From the NCBI RefSeq assembly GCF_003675855.1, contig NZ_RCIH01000001.1, positions 558,001 to 622,000 of the forward strand: a DNA stretch of 64,000 nucleotides, written 5' to 3'. Made by a program: the position numbers and the translations under genes. Under the pieces are notes generated by a model. That model was not told where the DNA came from and made no database searches. It saw nothing but the letters and a program-made list of their open reading frames with translations. Of the stretch, positions 52,235 through 61,450 are shown piece after piece. How positions within the stretch are numbered: position 1 is the stretch's first letter; each line of letters begins with the position of its first letter. The stretch is from Halostella salina. Lineage in GTDB: Archaea > Halobacteriota > Halobacteria > Halobacteriales > Natronoarchaeaceae.

Positions 52235-53050
52235 CTAGCCCAGTTTGTCGTAGTCGTCGCCCTGCTGGCGGTACCAGTAGGCCGCACCGCCGATCAGCAC
52301 GAGGACGACCAGCCCGATGCCGCCGTACAGGAGCATCGTGTTGCGCTGCTCGGTCTGCTCGGTGGACTCCTGGGCCTCGGTTGCCTGGCTCTCGGCCTCC
52401 TCGGCAAGAGATATGGCGAGGTCGAAGTCCTCGGCGGACTCGTAGGCCTGCCGGGCGTTCCGGAAGGTGCTCTCGGCCTCGCTCACGTCCGCGCCGCTCT
52501 CCTCGGCCTCGTCGATGGCCTCCTGCGCGCTGTCGAGCGCCTCGCGGGCGTCGCCGCTCTCGGACGTGTAGTGGTTGGTCTCCCAGCTATCGATCTCCGT
52601 CGTCCCGCCGCCCTCACGGACCTCCGTGAACTCGGCCAGCCGGAACGACTGCTGGGGGTCGTACGTGTAGTTCTCGACTTCCGGGGTAGTGCCGGTGAGG
52701 GTCACTTCGATCTCCGTGACGGCCTCGTCGGCCACCACGTCGTACTCGAAGGAGCTACCGCCCATGCTCTGGGTCTCCCCGATCTGGTTGCCCGCGTTGT
52801 CGTACGCGGTGACGCTCCAGGTGGCGTTCGTCAGGTTCGTCTCACCACGGAGCGTCCACTCCTGGGGCGTGTCGCCGGAGAACAGTTCGGTAAACGTGTA
52901 CGTGGTCGATACCTCCTCGCCGACTTCCGCTTCGGCGGGTGCGCCGTCGGCCTCGACGGTCGCCAGGGCCGCGGCTGGTGGGACCGCGGCGAGCGCGACG
53001 AGGGCGACGACGAGCAGTGTCGTGAGCTTAGAACAGCGGTTCGAGTTCAT
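52235..53050 (-). CDS. Membrane-anchored surface protein with coiled-coil stalk, next to cetZ
   Basis: The protein is 271 residues from the ATG at 53050; an ATG nine bases earlier is possible. A signal peptide (LTTLLVVALVALAAVPPAAA) is followed by an extracellular beta-rich domain of about 120 residues, a helical segment rich in Ala, Glu and Gln (residues about 170-235), one membrane helix (MLLYGGIGLVVLVLIGGAAY) and a short basic-acidic tail. The start overlaps the end of cetZ by 23 bases, so the two are coupled. Its partner may be the cell-shape machinery. Confidence 0.75.
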   Translation of the reverse strand: MNSNRCSKLTTLLVVALVALAAVPPAAALATVEADGAPAEAEVGEEVSTTYTFTELFSGDTPQEWTLRGETNLTNATWSVTAYDNAGNQIGETQSMGGSSFEYDVVADEAVTEIEVTLTGTTPEVENYTYDPQQSFRLAEFTEVREGGGTTEIDSWETNHYTSESGDAREALDSAQEAIDEAEESGADVSEAESTFRNARQAYESAEDFDLAISLAEEAESQATEAQESTEQTEQRNTMLLYGGIGLVVLVLIGGAAYWYRQQGDDYDKLG

Positions 53051-54203
53051 CTTCGTCATCTTCGACCAAGCTCTCTAAGTTATCTTCGCTTTCCTCGCGT
53101 ATCTCCTCGATGTTGTCCTGTGCCTCGATCGCGACCTGCTGGAGCTCCTTGATCCGGGGCACGTCGTTGACGCCGGACAGCAGGATGACGCTCGCGACGT
53201 AGTTCGAGGCGGGGACCGGGTAGTCGCCGCCGCGGACCTCCATCGAGCCGGTCTGCTCTTCGAGCCACTTCCGCCCGCGCTCGATGCCTTTCCGGTTGAG
53301 ATGCTGGGGCGGGCCGCTCATCACGAGGAGCGCACGCTCGCTTCCCTCGATCTCGCAGGGCAGAGTCAGTCGACCCAGCGCGGCCTTGCGGACGAGGCTC
53401 GTGATCCGGTTCGTCGTGTGTGCGGTGTCGATGCCGTCGTCTTCGCCGCCGGTAAAGCGCGAGAGGAGGCCGCTGTCCTCCTGCGTCTCGACCTCCTCGC
53501 GGGCGTAGCCGACGGTGGAGACGCCGCCGCCCGAGAGGGTGTTGATGATCTCGCTGGAGTCGACGACGCTCTCGGCGACCTCGTCGCCCTCGCCGACCTC
53601 GCCGGCACCGAAGAGGATGCCGAACCGCTTGACGATCTCGTCGTTGATCTCCTCGTAGCCGCCCTCGACGGACTCGCCGGCCTTCCGCCAGGCGTCGTTG
53701 TCGAACACGAGGAGGTTGTCGACCTCGCGGACGAACGTCTGGAACGACCGGGCGGCGTTCAGCGTGTAGATGCCACCCTCGTCGCTGCCGGGGAGCACGC
53801 CGAGGCCGTACACCGGTTCGGTGTAGATGCGCTTGAGATGCTTCGCCAGCACCGGCGCGCCGCCGCTGCCGGTCCCCCCACCCATCCCGGCGATGATGAG
53901 GAAGGCATCGACCTCGTGAACCGGAATGTTGTCTATCGCGCCCTGTACCTCGTCGATGTCCTCCTCGGCCACCTCGGCACCGAGCTCGTTGTCGGCACCG
54001 ACGCCGTGGCCCTTGACTCGCGACTGTCCGATGAGCACGCGCTGATCCTCGGGGATCCGCTCCAGTCCCATGAGGTCAGCCTTCGCGGTGTTGACCGCGA
54101 CGGCCGAGCGGACGATCCCACTGCCCGACCGCTCGTCGTACTCCAGGAACTTGTCGACGATTTTCCCACCAGCCTGTCCGAATCCGATCATCGCCAGTTT
54201 CAT
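53028..54203 (-). CDS. cetZ: CetZ tubulin-like cell-shape protein
   Basis: The protein is 391 residues from the ATG at 54203. MKLAMIGFGQAGGKIVDKF starts the Rossmann-like GTP-binding domain. The tubulin signature is GMGGGTGSGGAPV near residue 108, and the T7 region includes NDEIVKRFGILFGAG. The lack of FtsZ-specific sequence and the acidic tail ending DELEPLF point to the CetZ group, whose members control rod shape and motility of haloarchaea. A longer reading to 54359 would cross the TATA element at 54249-54258. Confidence 0.9.
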   Translation of the reverse strand: MKLAMIGFGQAGGKIVDKFLEYDERSGSGIVRSAVAVNTAKADLMGLERIPEDQRVLIGQSRVKGHGVGADNELGAEVAEEDIDEVQGAIDNIPVHEVDAFLIIAGMGGGTGSGGAPVLAKHLKRIYTEPVYGLGVLPGSDEGGIYTLNAARSFQTFVREVDNLLVFDNDAWRKAGESVEGGYEEINDEIVKRFGILFGAGEVGEGDEVAESVVDSSEIINTLSGGGVSTVGYAREEVETQEDSGLLSRFTGGEDDGIDTAHTTNRITSLVRKAALGRLTLPCEIEGSERALLVMSGPPQHLNRKGIERGRKWLEEQTGSMEVRGGDYPVPASNYVASVILLSGVNDVPRIKELQQVAIEAQDNIEEIREESEDNLESLVEDDEDELEPLF

Positions 54204-54248
54204 ACTTTGTACACGGGGCTCCGTTGGCCTGAAAACAGAGCGATGACG

Positions 54249-54258
54249 GATATAAGTT
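54249..54258 (-). promoter_or_regulatory. TATA element of cetZ
   Basis: The minus-strand sequence is ACTTATATCC, some 48 bases before the cetZ ATG, which would leave a short leader of about 20 bases. Confidence 0.5.
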
Positions 54259-54398
54259 TTGTGATGGTGCACACCACCGGATCCGCGGTAGAAATCGACT
54301 AAACCGGACGACGGCGGCCGGGGGTAAGCCGATATTACCGGTTCTGATAACGGCTTCACATCAACCAGCCGAACAACTTTAAGTTCCGTATAACGCGC

Positions 54399-55286
54399 TT
54401 ACATGTCCACGCCGAGGTAGTCCGACAGCGTCGTCAGGTCGCCTTCGGACCGGCCGAACGCGCCGATGTCGTTCGACGCGGTCGTGTTGTCGAACTTCAG
54501 CGACCGGTACTGGTCGGCCCCCATCGGGAAGCCGGGGATCGACCCCGCGACTTTCAGGCCGACGCCGGCGAGCGCCATCGGCACCGGCACGACGGTCACG
54601 GGGTGGCCCGCGGCGCGGCGCGCCCGCTTCGCCACCTGTGCGAGGGTCAGCACCTCCGGGCCGCCGATCTCGTAGGTCTCGCCGACGTGGTCGTCGTCCT
54701 CGACGCAGTCGGCAAGCATGGGCACGATGTCGCCGACCCAGATGGGCTGGAACCGGGTCTTGCCGCCGCCGGGCAGCGGCGCGAGCACTGGCGGCGTGAG
54801 CTTCTTCGTGAAGGAGACGAACTCGCCGCCCTCGCCGAACACCACCGACGGGCGGACGATCGTCCAGTCGAGGTCGGAGTCCGTCACGACGTGCTCCGCC
54901 TGCCCCTTCGTGCGGATGTACGCCGTCGGCCCGTCCGGGTCCGCGCCGAGCGCGCTCATCTGGACGATCCGGGTGAGGCCGTGTTCCTCGGCGGCGCGGA
55001 CGACGTTCTCGGTCCCGTGGAGGTGGACGCTCTCGTGGGTCGCGCCGCCCTTCGGCTTGAACAGGGGGGAGAGCGCGACGAGATTGACGACCGCCTCCTG
55101 ATCCTCGAACGCCGACTCGATGGAGTCGTAGGCGGACACGTCGCCGGTTGCGCGGGCGACGCCGTCCGGCAGGGCGGCGTCGTCGGGGTTCCGGGCGAGC
55201 GCGGTCACGTCGTGGCCGCGGTCGTCCAGTTCCCGACACAGTCGCTCGCCGATGAAGCCCGTCCCGCCGGTGACCAGAACCCTCAT
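54399..55286 (-). CDS. NAD(P)-binding Rossmann protein, NDUFA9/atypical SDR family
   Basis: The protein is 295 residues. VTGGTGFIGERL is the dinucleotide-binding glycine motif, VVNLVALSP and RIVQMSALGAD follow, and YIRTKGQAEHVV is the catalytic-like YxxxK-type region in which YIRTK has tyrosine and lysine three apart. WTIVRPSVVFGEG is typical of the NDUFA9-like group. It may be a quinone-linked or flavin-linked reductase or an assembly factor of complex I. The substrate is unknown. Confidence 0.82.
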   Translation of the reverse strand: MRVLVTGGTGFIGERLCRELDDRGHDVTALARNPDDAALPDGVARATGDVSAYDSIESAFEDQEAVVNLVALSPLFKPKGGATHESVHLHGTENVVRAAEEHGLTRIVQMSALGADPDGPTAYIRTKGQAEHVVTDSDLDWTIVRPSVVFGEGGEFVSFTKKLTPPVLAPLPGGGKTRFQPIWVGDIVPMLADCVEDDDHVGETYEIGGPEVLTLAQVAKRARRAAGHPVTVVPVPMALAGVGLKVAGSIPGFPMGADQYRSLKFDNTTASNDIGAFGRSEGDLTTLSDYLGVDM

Positions 55287-55424
55287 ACTTCGAACTAGTC
55301 CCGAACCGGCCTAAAGCTACCGGGGCGCGGGGCCGTGCCGCACCCGATCGCTGGCTCCGGTCCCGGTACGGCCGCGGCGGCCGAAGCCGGACGACTGATA
55401 TGCGAGCGCCCGGAACGCCCGGCC

Positions 55425-56012
55425 ATGCTCGTGACCCTGGAGGGACTCGACGGGAGCGGCAAGACCACGGTGGCGGAGGCGCTCCGGGACGCCTACCCCG
55501 ACGCGACGTTCACGCGCGAACCGACCGATAGCTGGTACGGGGAGGCCGTCGACCGGTCGATCGCGGACGACGACGCCGACCCGCTGGCGGAGCTGTTCCT
55601 CTACACGGCCGACCACGCGGCCCACCTGTCGAACGTCGTCCGGCCGGCGCTCGCCGAGGGCGACCTCGTCATCTCCGACCGCTACTCTGACTCCCGGTAC
55701 GCCTACCAGGGGGCGACGCTCGAGGGCGAGATCAAGCGCCCGATGGAGTACATCCGCGGGGTCCACCAGCCGTTCACCGTCGCGCCCGACCTGACGATCT
55801 ACCTCGACCTCGACCCCCACACCGCCGCCGAGCGCAGCGCCGGGGCGAACAAGTTCGAGCGGACGGAGTACCTCGCCAGCGTGCAGGACAACTACGAGAC
55901 GCTGATCGACCTGGAGCCGGGCCGGTTCGTGCGGATCGACGCGACGCGGTCGCCGGAACACGTGATCAGCGCCGCCGAGGAGGCCGTCGAGACGGCGCTT
56001 GACAGGCGCTAG
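55425..56012 (+). CDS. tmk: Thymidylate kinase Tmk
   Basis: The protein is 195 residues from the ATG at 55425. The P-loop is [11 protein letters not shown], the DR(Y/H) motif appears as [13 protein letters not shown], and [10 protein letters not shown] is the phosphate-acceptor binding stretch. Tmk turns dTMP into dTDP. The longer frame upstream is not used. Confidence 0.92.
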   Translation: MLVTLEGLDGSGKTTVAEALRDAYPDATFTREPTDSWYGEAVDRSIADDDADPLAELFLYTADHAAHLSNVVRPALAEGDLVISDRYSDSRYAYQGATLEGEIKRPMEYIRGVHQPFTVAPDLTIYLDLDPHTAAERSAGANKFERTEYLASVQDNYETLIDLEPGRFVRIDATRSPEHVISAAEEAVETALDRR

Positions 56013-56019
56013 GCGGGTT

Positions 56020-56349
56020 CTACTGGCGGTTCTCGCTGGTGTCGGGCAGGTCGATCTCCTCCGGAGCGGGCAGCCAGAACATGTCGATGGAGTAGCCAAG
56101 CACCAGCGGCAGGAGGATGACGGCGAACACCGCGGTGTTCCGGTCGCCCAGGTCGCCGCCGAGACCGAGCACGCCCGAGAGGACGAGCGTCGAGACGACG
56201 AGCAACAGCGGCGTCAGGAGGAGCGCGAACGCTGCCGACCCCCACTGCGTGTGCAACTGGACGCGGAAGTACCGCGTCGCCACCGCTGCGAGGAACGTGT
56301 GGATGCCGACGATCACGAGGAACCCGACGGCGGCGGAGACCGAGACCAT
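56020..56349 (-). CDS. Small membrane protein of unknown function
   Basis: The protein is 109 residues from the ATG at 56349. Three hydrophobic segments are visible (residues about 4-26, 37-60 and 70-90). The acidic end (PAPEEIDLPDTSENRQ) is on the cytoplasmic side. It converges with tmk and diverges from the E1-alpha gene. No family recognised. Confidence 0.65.
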   Translation of the reverse strand: MVSVSAAVGFLVIVGIHTFLAAVATRYFRVQLHTQWGSAAFALLLTPLLLVVSTLVLSGVLGLGGDLGDRNTAVFAVILLPLVLGYSIDMFWLPAPEEIDLPDTSENRQ

Positions 56350-56421
56350 ATCCGACCCTTGGGGCCGGACGGACTTTGGCGTATCGGAACGGCTTTGGGG
56401 AGCGGGTCCGAGTCGCCGTCC

Positions 56422-57456
56422 ATGCACCGAGTCATCGGCGAGCGACCCTTCGACGAGACGCCGTTCTCGGCCGACGCCGCGCGGTCGATCTACCGCGACA
56501 TGGTGCGGGCACGGCGGTTCGACGAGCGGGCGCTCGCCCTCCAGCGCCGCGGGTGGATGAGCGGCTACCCGCCGTTCGAGGGGCAGGAGGCCTCGCAGGT
56601 TGCGGCGGCCCACGCGATGGCCGACGACGACTGGCTGCTCCCGACGTACCGGTCGAACGCGATGCAGATCGCCCGCGGCGTCCCGATGAGCGACATCCTG
56701 CTGTTCCGCCGCGGCCACCCCGAGTTCCGCTCGGACCACGACGCACCGACGTTCCCGCAGGCGGTGCCGATCGCCACGCAGATCCCCCACGCCGCCGGCG
56801 TCGGGATGGCGGCGAACTACCGCGACGCCGACCACGGCGTCCTCTGCTACCTCGGCGACGGCGCGACCAGCGAGGGCGACTTCCACGAGGGGCTGAACTT
56901 CGCCGGCGTGTTCGACGCGCCGACCGTCTTCTTCTGCGAGAACAACGGCTGGGCGATCAGCCTCCCTCGCGAGCGTCAGACGGCCAGCGACACCATCGCG
57001 CAGAAGGCCGAAGCGTACGGCTTCGACGGCGTACAGGTCGACGGCAACGACCCGCTGGCGGTGTACGAGACGGTCGCCGCGGGGCTCGAACGGGCCCGGG
57101 ACGGCGAGCCGGTGCTCGTCGAGAGCCTCACGTACCGGCAGGGCGCACACACCACCAGCGACGACCCGAGCCGGTACCGCGAGGACGACCCCGACCTGCC
57201 CGAGTGGCGGACCCGCGACCCGGTCGAGCGCTTCGAGGAGTACCTCCGCGAGGCGGGCGTCGTCGACGACGCCTTCGTCGAGACGGTCCGCGAGGACGCC
57301 GACGCGGAACTCGACCGTGCTGTCGAGGAGGCGGAGGCGGCCGAGGACGAGGACCCCGCGGACGTGTTCGACCACGTGTACGCGGATCTGCCGGCGGAGC
57401 TCCGCAGACAGAAAGAGTCGGTGGTGTCCGCGGCCGACCCGGACGCGTCGGAGTAG
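56422..57456 (+). CDS. Thiamine diphosphate-dependent E1 alpha subunit (pyruvate/2-oxoacid dehydrogenase type)
   Basis: The protein is 344 residues. GYPPFEGQEASQVAAA and YLGDGATSEGDFHEGLNFAG with ENNGWAIS form the thiamine diphosphate site (GDG...NN spacing). The AHTTSDDPSRYR segment is the phosphorylation-loop equivalent. E1 alpha decarboxylates a 2-oxoacid with an E1 beta partner. No beta, E2 or E3 gene is adjacent, so it is a lone paralogue and its substrate is uncertain. Confidence 0.88.
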   Translation: MHRVIGERPFDETPFSADAARSIYRDMVRARRFDERALALQRRGWMSGYPPFEGQEASQVAAAHAMADDDWLLPTYRSNAMQIARGVPMSDILLFRRGHPEFRSDHDAPTFPQAVPIATQIPHAAGVGMAANYRDADHGVLCYLGDGATSEGDFHEGLNFAGVFDAPTVFFCENNGWAISLPRERQTASDTIAQKAEAYGFDGVQVDGNDPLAVYETVAAGLERARDGEPVLVESLTYRQGAHTTSDDPSRYREDDPDLPEWRTRDPVERFEEYLREAGVVDDAFVETVREDADAELDRAVEEAEAAEDEDPADVFDHVYADLPAELRRQKESVVSAADPDASE

Positions 57457-57471
57457 GTGACGCCGGACGGG

Positions 57472-57702
57472 CTATCCCATCGAGATGTACGTCTTCGTGT
57501 CGGCGACGCCGTCCAGCTTCTGGATCCCCGACGAGGCGGTGTGGAGCACGTCGTACACCTCCTCGACGTCGACCTCCGTGATGAGGTCGTAGTCCCCGGC
57601 GACGATGTGGGCCTCGTCGACCTGCCCGAGTTCCCGCACCGCGGCCAGCAGCTCCTCGGACTGTCCGGCCGCCGTCTTCACCATGATGAACGCGTGAACC
57701 AT
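57472..57702 (-). CDS. Stand-alone Lrp/AsnC ligand-binding (RAM) domain protein
   Basis: The protein is 76 residues from the ATG at 57702, beginning MVHAFIMVKT. It is a whole RAM domain with no DNA-binding part: VDEAHIVAGDYDLITEVDVE and the closing TKTYISMG strand are typical. Such proteins bind amino acids and may pair with full Lrp regulators or TrkA. A second one lies downstream of trkA. Confidence 0.87.
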   Translation of the reverse strand: MVHAFIMVKTAAGQSEELLAAVRELGQVDEAHIVAGDYDLITEVDVEEVYDVLHTASSGIQKLDGVADTKTYISMG

Positions 57703-57794
57703 GTGCCGTTTGGTACTCTGTGGCACGTCAAAAACCTTTTGTCGGCGACGGGATCGGGGTAAACTTATTCAGGGGGCCACGCGTAGGCCGTGGT

Positions 57795-58478
57795 ATGCGG
57801 TTCGTTATCATCGGAGCCGGGAGAGTCGGTCTGCGAACGGCACGCGTACTTCGGGAGGAGGGCCACGAGGTGACCCTCGTCGAGCGCGGTGCCGAGAAGG
57901 CCAAGCGCGCCCGCAACCAGGGCTACGAGGTCATCGAGGGCGACGGCTCCCGCGAGGACGTGCTGAACGAGGCGGAGATCGCCTCGGCCGACGCCGTCGG
58001 CGCGCTCACCGGCGACCTCAACGTCAACTTCGCGGCGTGTATGATCGGGAAACACCACGGCTGTCGGACGGTCCTCCGGATCGACGAGGACTACCGCGAG
58101 GAGATCTACCGGAAGTACGCCGAGGAGGTCGACGAGATCATCTACCCCGAACGGCTCGGGGCCATCGGCGCGAAGAACGCGCTGCTCGGCGGCGACATCC
58201 GCGCCATCGCGGACATCGCCCAGAACCTGCAGGTCGTCGAACTCACGGTGACCGAGAACGCGCCGACCCGGGGGTACACGATCAGCGAGCTACAGCTCCC
58301 GGCCGACGCGACGGTGCTCGCGTTCGGCAAGCGGGACGAACCGCTTTCGATCCCGAGCGCCGACGAGTCGCTGGAGGCGGGCGACCGGATCGTCGTCCTC
58401 GCGGACTTCGACGTGCTCTCGGACGTCCGCCAGATCCTCGTCGGCGAGGGCGGCCGCGCGGCCGCCGGAGGTGTGTAA
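57795..58478 (+). CDS. trkA: TrkA potassium-uptake regulator (RCK domains)
   Basis: The protein is 227 residues. MRFVIIGAGRVGLRTARVL is the NAD-binding RCK-N start with D/E in LVERG. VIEGDGSREDVL and VLRIDEDYREE follow, and the RCK-C domain covers the last 90 residues. TrkA gates a TrkH-type potassium channel; potassium is the main osmolyte in haloarchaea. The next gene starts two bases after the stop codon, so the two are coupled. Confidence 0.9.
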   Translation: MRFVIIGAGRVGLRTARVLREEGHEVTLVERGAEKAKRARNQGYEVIEGDGSREDVLNEAEIASADAVGALTGDLNVNFAACMIGKHHGCRTVLRIDEDYREEIYRKYAEEVDEIIYPERLGAIGAKNALLGGDIRAIADIAQNLQVVELTVTENAPTRGYTISELQLPADATVLAFGKRDEPLSIPSADESLEAGDRIVVLADFDVLSDVRQILVGEGGRAAAGGV

Positions 58479-58480
58479 CC

Positions 58481-58711
58481 ATGGTGACAGCGTACGTCAT
58501 GATCAAGGCGAACACGGGCGAGGCGGACCGGCTCAGAGACGACATCGAGGCCATCGACGGCGTCGAGTCGGCGTACATCGTCGCCGGGGACGTGGACATC
58601 ATCGCGAAAGTGAACGTCGACTCCCCGGCGGAAGTGAAGGGGATCGCCGCGACGGAGGTCCAGTCAACCGACGGCGTAGAGGACACCCAGACGTACATCG
58701 CGATGGATTAG
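58481..58711 (+). CDS. Stand-alone Lrp/AsnC ligand-binding (RAM) domain protein
   Basis: The protein is 76 residues: MVTAYVMIKANTGEADRL, then IDGVESAYIVAGDVDIIAKV and TQTYIAMD at the end. It is similar to the 57472-57702 protein. Its position two bases after trkA suggests that its product tunes potassium uptake by sensing a small molecule. Confidence 0.87.
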   Translation: MVTAYVMIKANTGEADRLRDDIEAIDGVESAYIVAGDVDIIAKVNVDSPAEVKGIAATEVQSTDGVEDTQTYIAMD

Positions 58712-58755
58712 CCGGCCCGGTCCGCTCCCCGCGTTTTCGTGGTTTCCGCCGACGG

Positions 58756-59286
58756 CTACAGCGGTGTCCCGTCGCGGTCGCCGCCCTCGGCGGCTCGCTC
58801 GCCGCGCTTCCGCGCCCGCCCCCGAAGCTCCGCGACCGGGTCGCGGTAGTCGTAGCCCGGGACGACCCCCTGCACGTACGTCCCCTCGACGAAGTCGACC
58901 AGCGCCTTGGCGTCGTCGGCCCCCTGGTCGGCGTCCCAGGCGGTGACCGACAGTTCGATCCGCACCTCGTCGCCGTCCCGCGACACCTCGACGGGACCGG
59001 TGTCGCTCGACCGGACCACGTCGTAAGCGTCTTCGAGCCGTCGCTCCAGCGTCTCGTACCAGCCGTTCTCGACGGCCTCGCCGACCGTCTCGCCCGCGAC
59101 GGCGGCGTCGAGCGTCGGCACCCGTTCGACCAGTCGGAACGTCCCGGCGCGGCCCTCGCCTGCCGGCTCGACCGTGACCGTCACGTCGAACGGGGTCGTC
59201 GTGCAAGCGAAGCCGTCGTCCCGCTCCTCGAACGCGCCGTGGGCCGCGAGCGCGTCCCGCGTGGCGGATCCGTCGTCCTCAGTCAT
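58756..59286 (-). CDS. Haloarchaeal protein of unknown function (DUF5813-like)
   Basis: The protein is 176 residues from the ATG at 59286. It has an N-terminal ATRDALAAHGAFEE helix, an alternating beta segment (FDVTVTVEPAGEGRAGTFRL, as one stretch) and a FVEGTYVQGVVPGYDYRDPV motif near the end. The layout agrees with a family known only from haloarchaea; the DUF name is from memory. Role unknown. Confidence 0.6.
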   Translation of the reverse strand: MTEDDGSATRDALAAHGAFEERDDGFACTTTPFDVTVTVEPAGEGRAGTFRLVERVPTLDAAVAGETVGEAVENGWYETLERRLEDAYDVVRSSDTGPVEVSRDGDEVRIELSVTAWDADQGADDAKALVDFVEGTYVQGVVPGYDYRDPVAELRGRARKRGERAAEGGDRDGTPL

Positions 59287-59344
59287 CGGCGCTCGGTACG
59301 CGCTCGCGCCGGAAGGCCGTTGCGTTCGGCTTCGCCGGCCGTCC

Positions 59345-60319
59345 TCACCGCACGGCCACGGACTTGACGCCGGCGGGCACCGTTCCAGCGACCGACCAGC
59401 CGTCCGCACCGTACACCAGGACGTCCGACTGGGCACGTTGCTCGAACCCGTCCTCGACGCCCATCGTTCCGGCGAAGAGCCGGTCGCCGTCGGTCGCCCA
59501 CGAGAGGACGAACGGCGAGTCCTCGCCCCGGAGCGGGAGGCGCTCCATGCTACCGTCCTCACGGAGAACAAACACCGCTCCGTGACCCTCTTCCGGCCCC
59601 CAGCCGTTCGCCGCGGTGTACACCGCTCCGTCGTGTGCCACCGCCTCCCGGTAGTAGTTGAACCAGAAGTCCCGGAAGTCCGTATCCTGGCGAGTCCACG
59701 TGCGGCCCGCGTCCTCGGTCCGGTACAGGCCGTTCCCGGTGGCGGCGATGTACTCGTCCGGTGACAGGGCCAGCACGTGGTGCACGTCGTCGTGGACGCC
59801 GTTCGCCCGCTCGGTCCACGACTCGCCGCGGTCGTCGCTCACGCACACGCCGCCGACCTCGACCCCGGCGATGAGGCGGTCCGGGGCGTCGTGATGTACG
59901 GCGAGCGTCCGCGCCTGGGATCCCCGATCGCGCGGCGAGCGGTCCGCCCACCGCTCCCGCGCCGGGACCGCGCGGAACCCGTTGCACTCCGTCCATCCCT
60001 CCGCGGTCGGGTCGTCCCAGTCGTCGACGGGCAGCCGGTAGACCCGCGCCGGATAGGTACCGGCGTAACAGTCGGTGCCGTCGGGACTGACGGCGACGGA
60101 GACGACGGGGTCGTCCGGGACGCCGAGGTCGCGCCAGCGGCGGCCCTCGCGGGAGCGGAACAGCCCCGCGTCGGTCGCGGCAAGGAAGCCAATACCGTCG
60201 ACCGCGTCGACGGCGTGGACCGTGCCGAGATCGCGCGCTCGCTCCGCCGCTTCGAACGGTGTCCCGCGGGCAGTGTACAGTCCCTCGTGCGTTCCCATTG
60301 CGATCACGGTCGGGGACAT
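59345..60319 (-). CDS. Beta-propeller protein with BNR/sialidase-like repeats
   Basis: The protein is 324 residues from the second of two adjacent ATGs. Repeats of the form S-x-D-x-G-x-x-W are seen (SDDRGESWT, TEDAGRTWT) with related blades starting AGTYPARVY and IAATGNGLYR. This is the BNR or YCF48-like propeller. No signal peptide is visible, so it is probably intracellular. Function unknown. Confidence 0.75.
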   Translation of the reverse strand: MSPTVIAMGTHEGLYTARGTPFEAAERARDLGTVHAVDAVDGIGFLAATDAGLFRSREGRRWRDLGVPDDPVVSVAVSPDGTDCYAGTYPARVYRLPVDDWDDPTAEGWTECNGFRAVPARERWADRSPRDRGSQARTLAVHHDAPDRLIAGVEVGGVCVSDDRGESWTERANGVHDDVHHVLALSPDEYIAATGNGLYRTEDAGRTWTRQDTDFRDFWFNYYREAVAHDGAVYTAANGWGPEEGHGAVFVLREDGSMERLPLRGEDSPFVLSWATDGDRLFAGTMGVEDGFEQRAQSDVLVYGADGWSVAGTVPAGVKSVAVR

Positions 60320-60700
60320 CATACGGCGGTTCCCACACCCCCGTTTGGAGCCGTGGACCCGGTCCGACCGAACTCCACACGAAGCGGGCCCGTCACAGGC
60401 GGCCCGCGCGCCGTTCGGGTGCTACCCATGGCTACCGATCCATGCTGCTCCCGGGTCGGAATAGGTATCGGTGGCGGGGAGGCCGCCGAGGGGGGAGACG
60501 CGGACCGAACGGATCGTCGGCCGTGGCCGGTCCTTTCCCCCAGCTGACTCACGGACGGTAAACCACCGTGGGTGTCGCGGGGCCCCTCCCGGGCGGTGCC
60601 GGCCGCGGAACGCGACCGATAGAACATCAATCTTTCCCCGTGTTTCTGGGGTCACAGGTCTCACCGGTGTTTTGTGTTCACAAACGACCCACCTCCCCCC
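60320..60700. other. Intergenic region without supported gene
   Basis: Short frames on both strands exist, but none has protein-like composition or a TATA element at the right distance. No repeat or tRNA was recognised. Confidence 0.5.
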
Positions 60701-61429
60701 ATGGACGCAGACGGTTCCCGCGTTCGGCTCACGACGATCGGCGAAGCGCTCGGCCTGACCGCCCTCGGAACGGTGATCGGTACCCTGACGATAATCGCGC
60801 TCAGGCTCTCTTTCGGGGCCGCCGGCCTGACCGACGTACGGGTCGTGGAGATCTTTCTCTCCCGGGGTATCCAGCTTGGGTTTCTGATAACGTCCGTCGC
60901 CTACCTCTATCGGACGGCCGGGTTCTCCCGGTACGTGCAGATCAGGAAGCCGTCACTCCACGACGCCGCCTGGGTCGTCGGTTCCATCGTTCTGCTCGCC
61001 GGTATCGGGGCAGCCACGAGCTCCCTGCTCGACGTTCTCGGGATCGCCGTGGAGAACGAGGCCGGCGGGGGTCACGAGAGTCCGTATGCCTCGACGCCGG
61101 TGCTCTGGCCGGTTATTTTCGTCGTCTGGTTCCTCTTCGCCGCACCCTCCGAGGAACTTCTGTTCCGCGGCATCATTCAGGGGCGGATCAGGGAGGCGTT
61201 CGACCCCGGGAAAACCGTCGTCCTCTCGGGGGTGATGTTCGGACTCATGCACGTCCCAGTCGCCGCTCTCTCCACGGGTCTGGAACCGGTCAGCAGCTTC
61301 GTCGAAACGTTCGTCGGCGGGATGGTGTTCGCGCTGGCCTACGAACGCACGGGCAATCTCGTGGTCCCGTCGGCCACACACGCGCTTCTCTGGTCGCAGA
61401 CCATTGTATTCGCGATTCTCGGGGCCTAA
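60701..61429 (+). CDS. CPBP-family intramembrane metalloprotease
   Basis: The protein is 242 residues from the ATG at 60701; a GTG at 60674 is a weaker choice. Six or so membrane segments are visible. The CPBP motifs are PSEELLFRGIIQGRI (EExxxR), VMFGLMHVP and a final VVPSATHALLW. The glutamates and two histidines form the zinc site of Abi/Rce1-like proteases. Roles range from prenyl-protein processing to bacteriocin immunity; the archaeal role is unknown. Confidence 0.85.
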   Translation: MDADGSRVRLTTIGEALGLTALGTVIGTLTIIALRLSFGAAGLTDVRVVEIFLSRGIQLGFLITSVAYLYRTAGFSRYVQIRKPSLHDAAWVVGSIVLLAGIGAATSSLLDVLGIAVENEAGGGHESPYASTPVLWPVIFVVWFLFAAPSEELLFRGIIQGRIREAFDPGKTVVLSGVMFGLMHVPVAALSTGLEPVSSFVETFVGGMVFALAYERTGNLVVPSATHALLWSQTIVFAILGA

Positions 61430-61450
61430 CCCGCGTTCGAGTCGGAGAAT

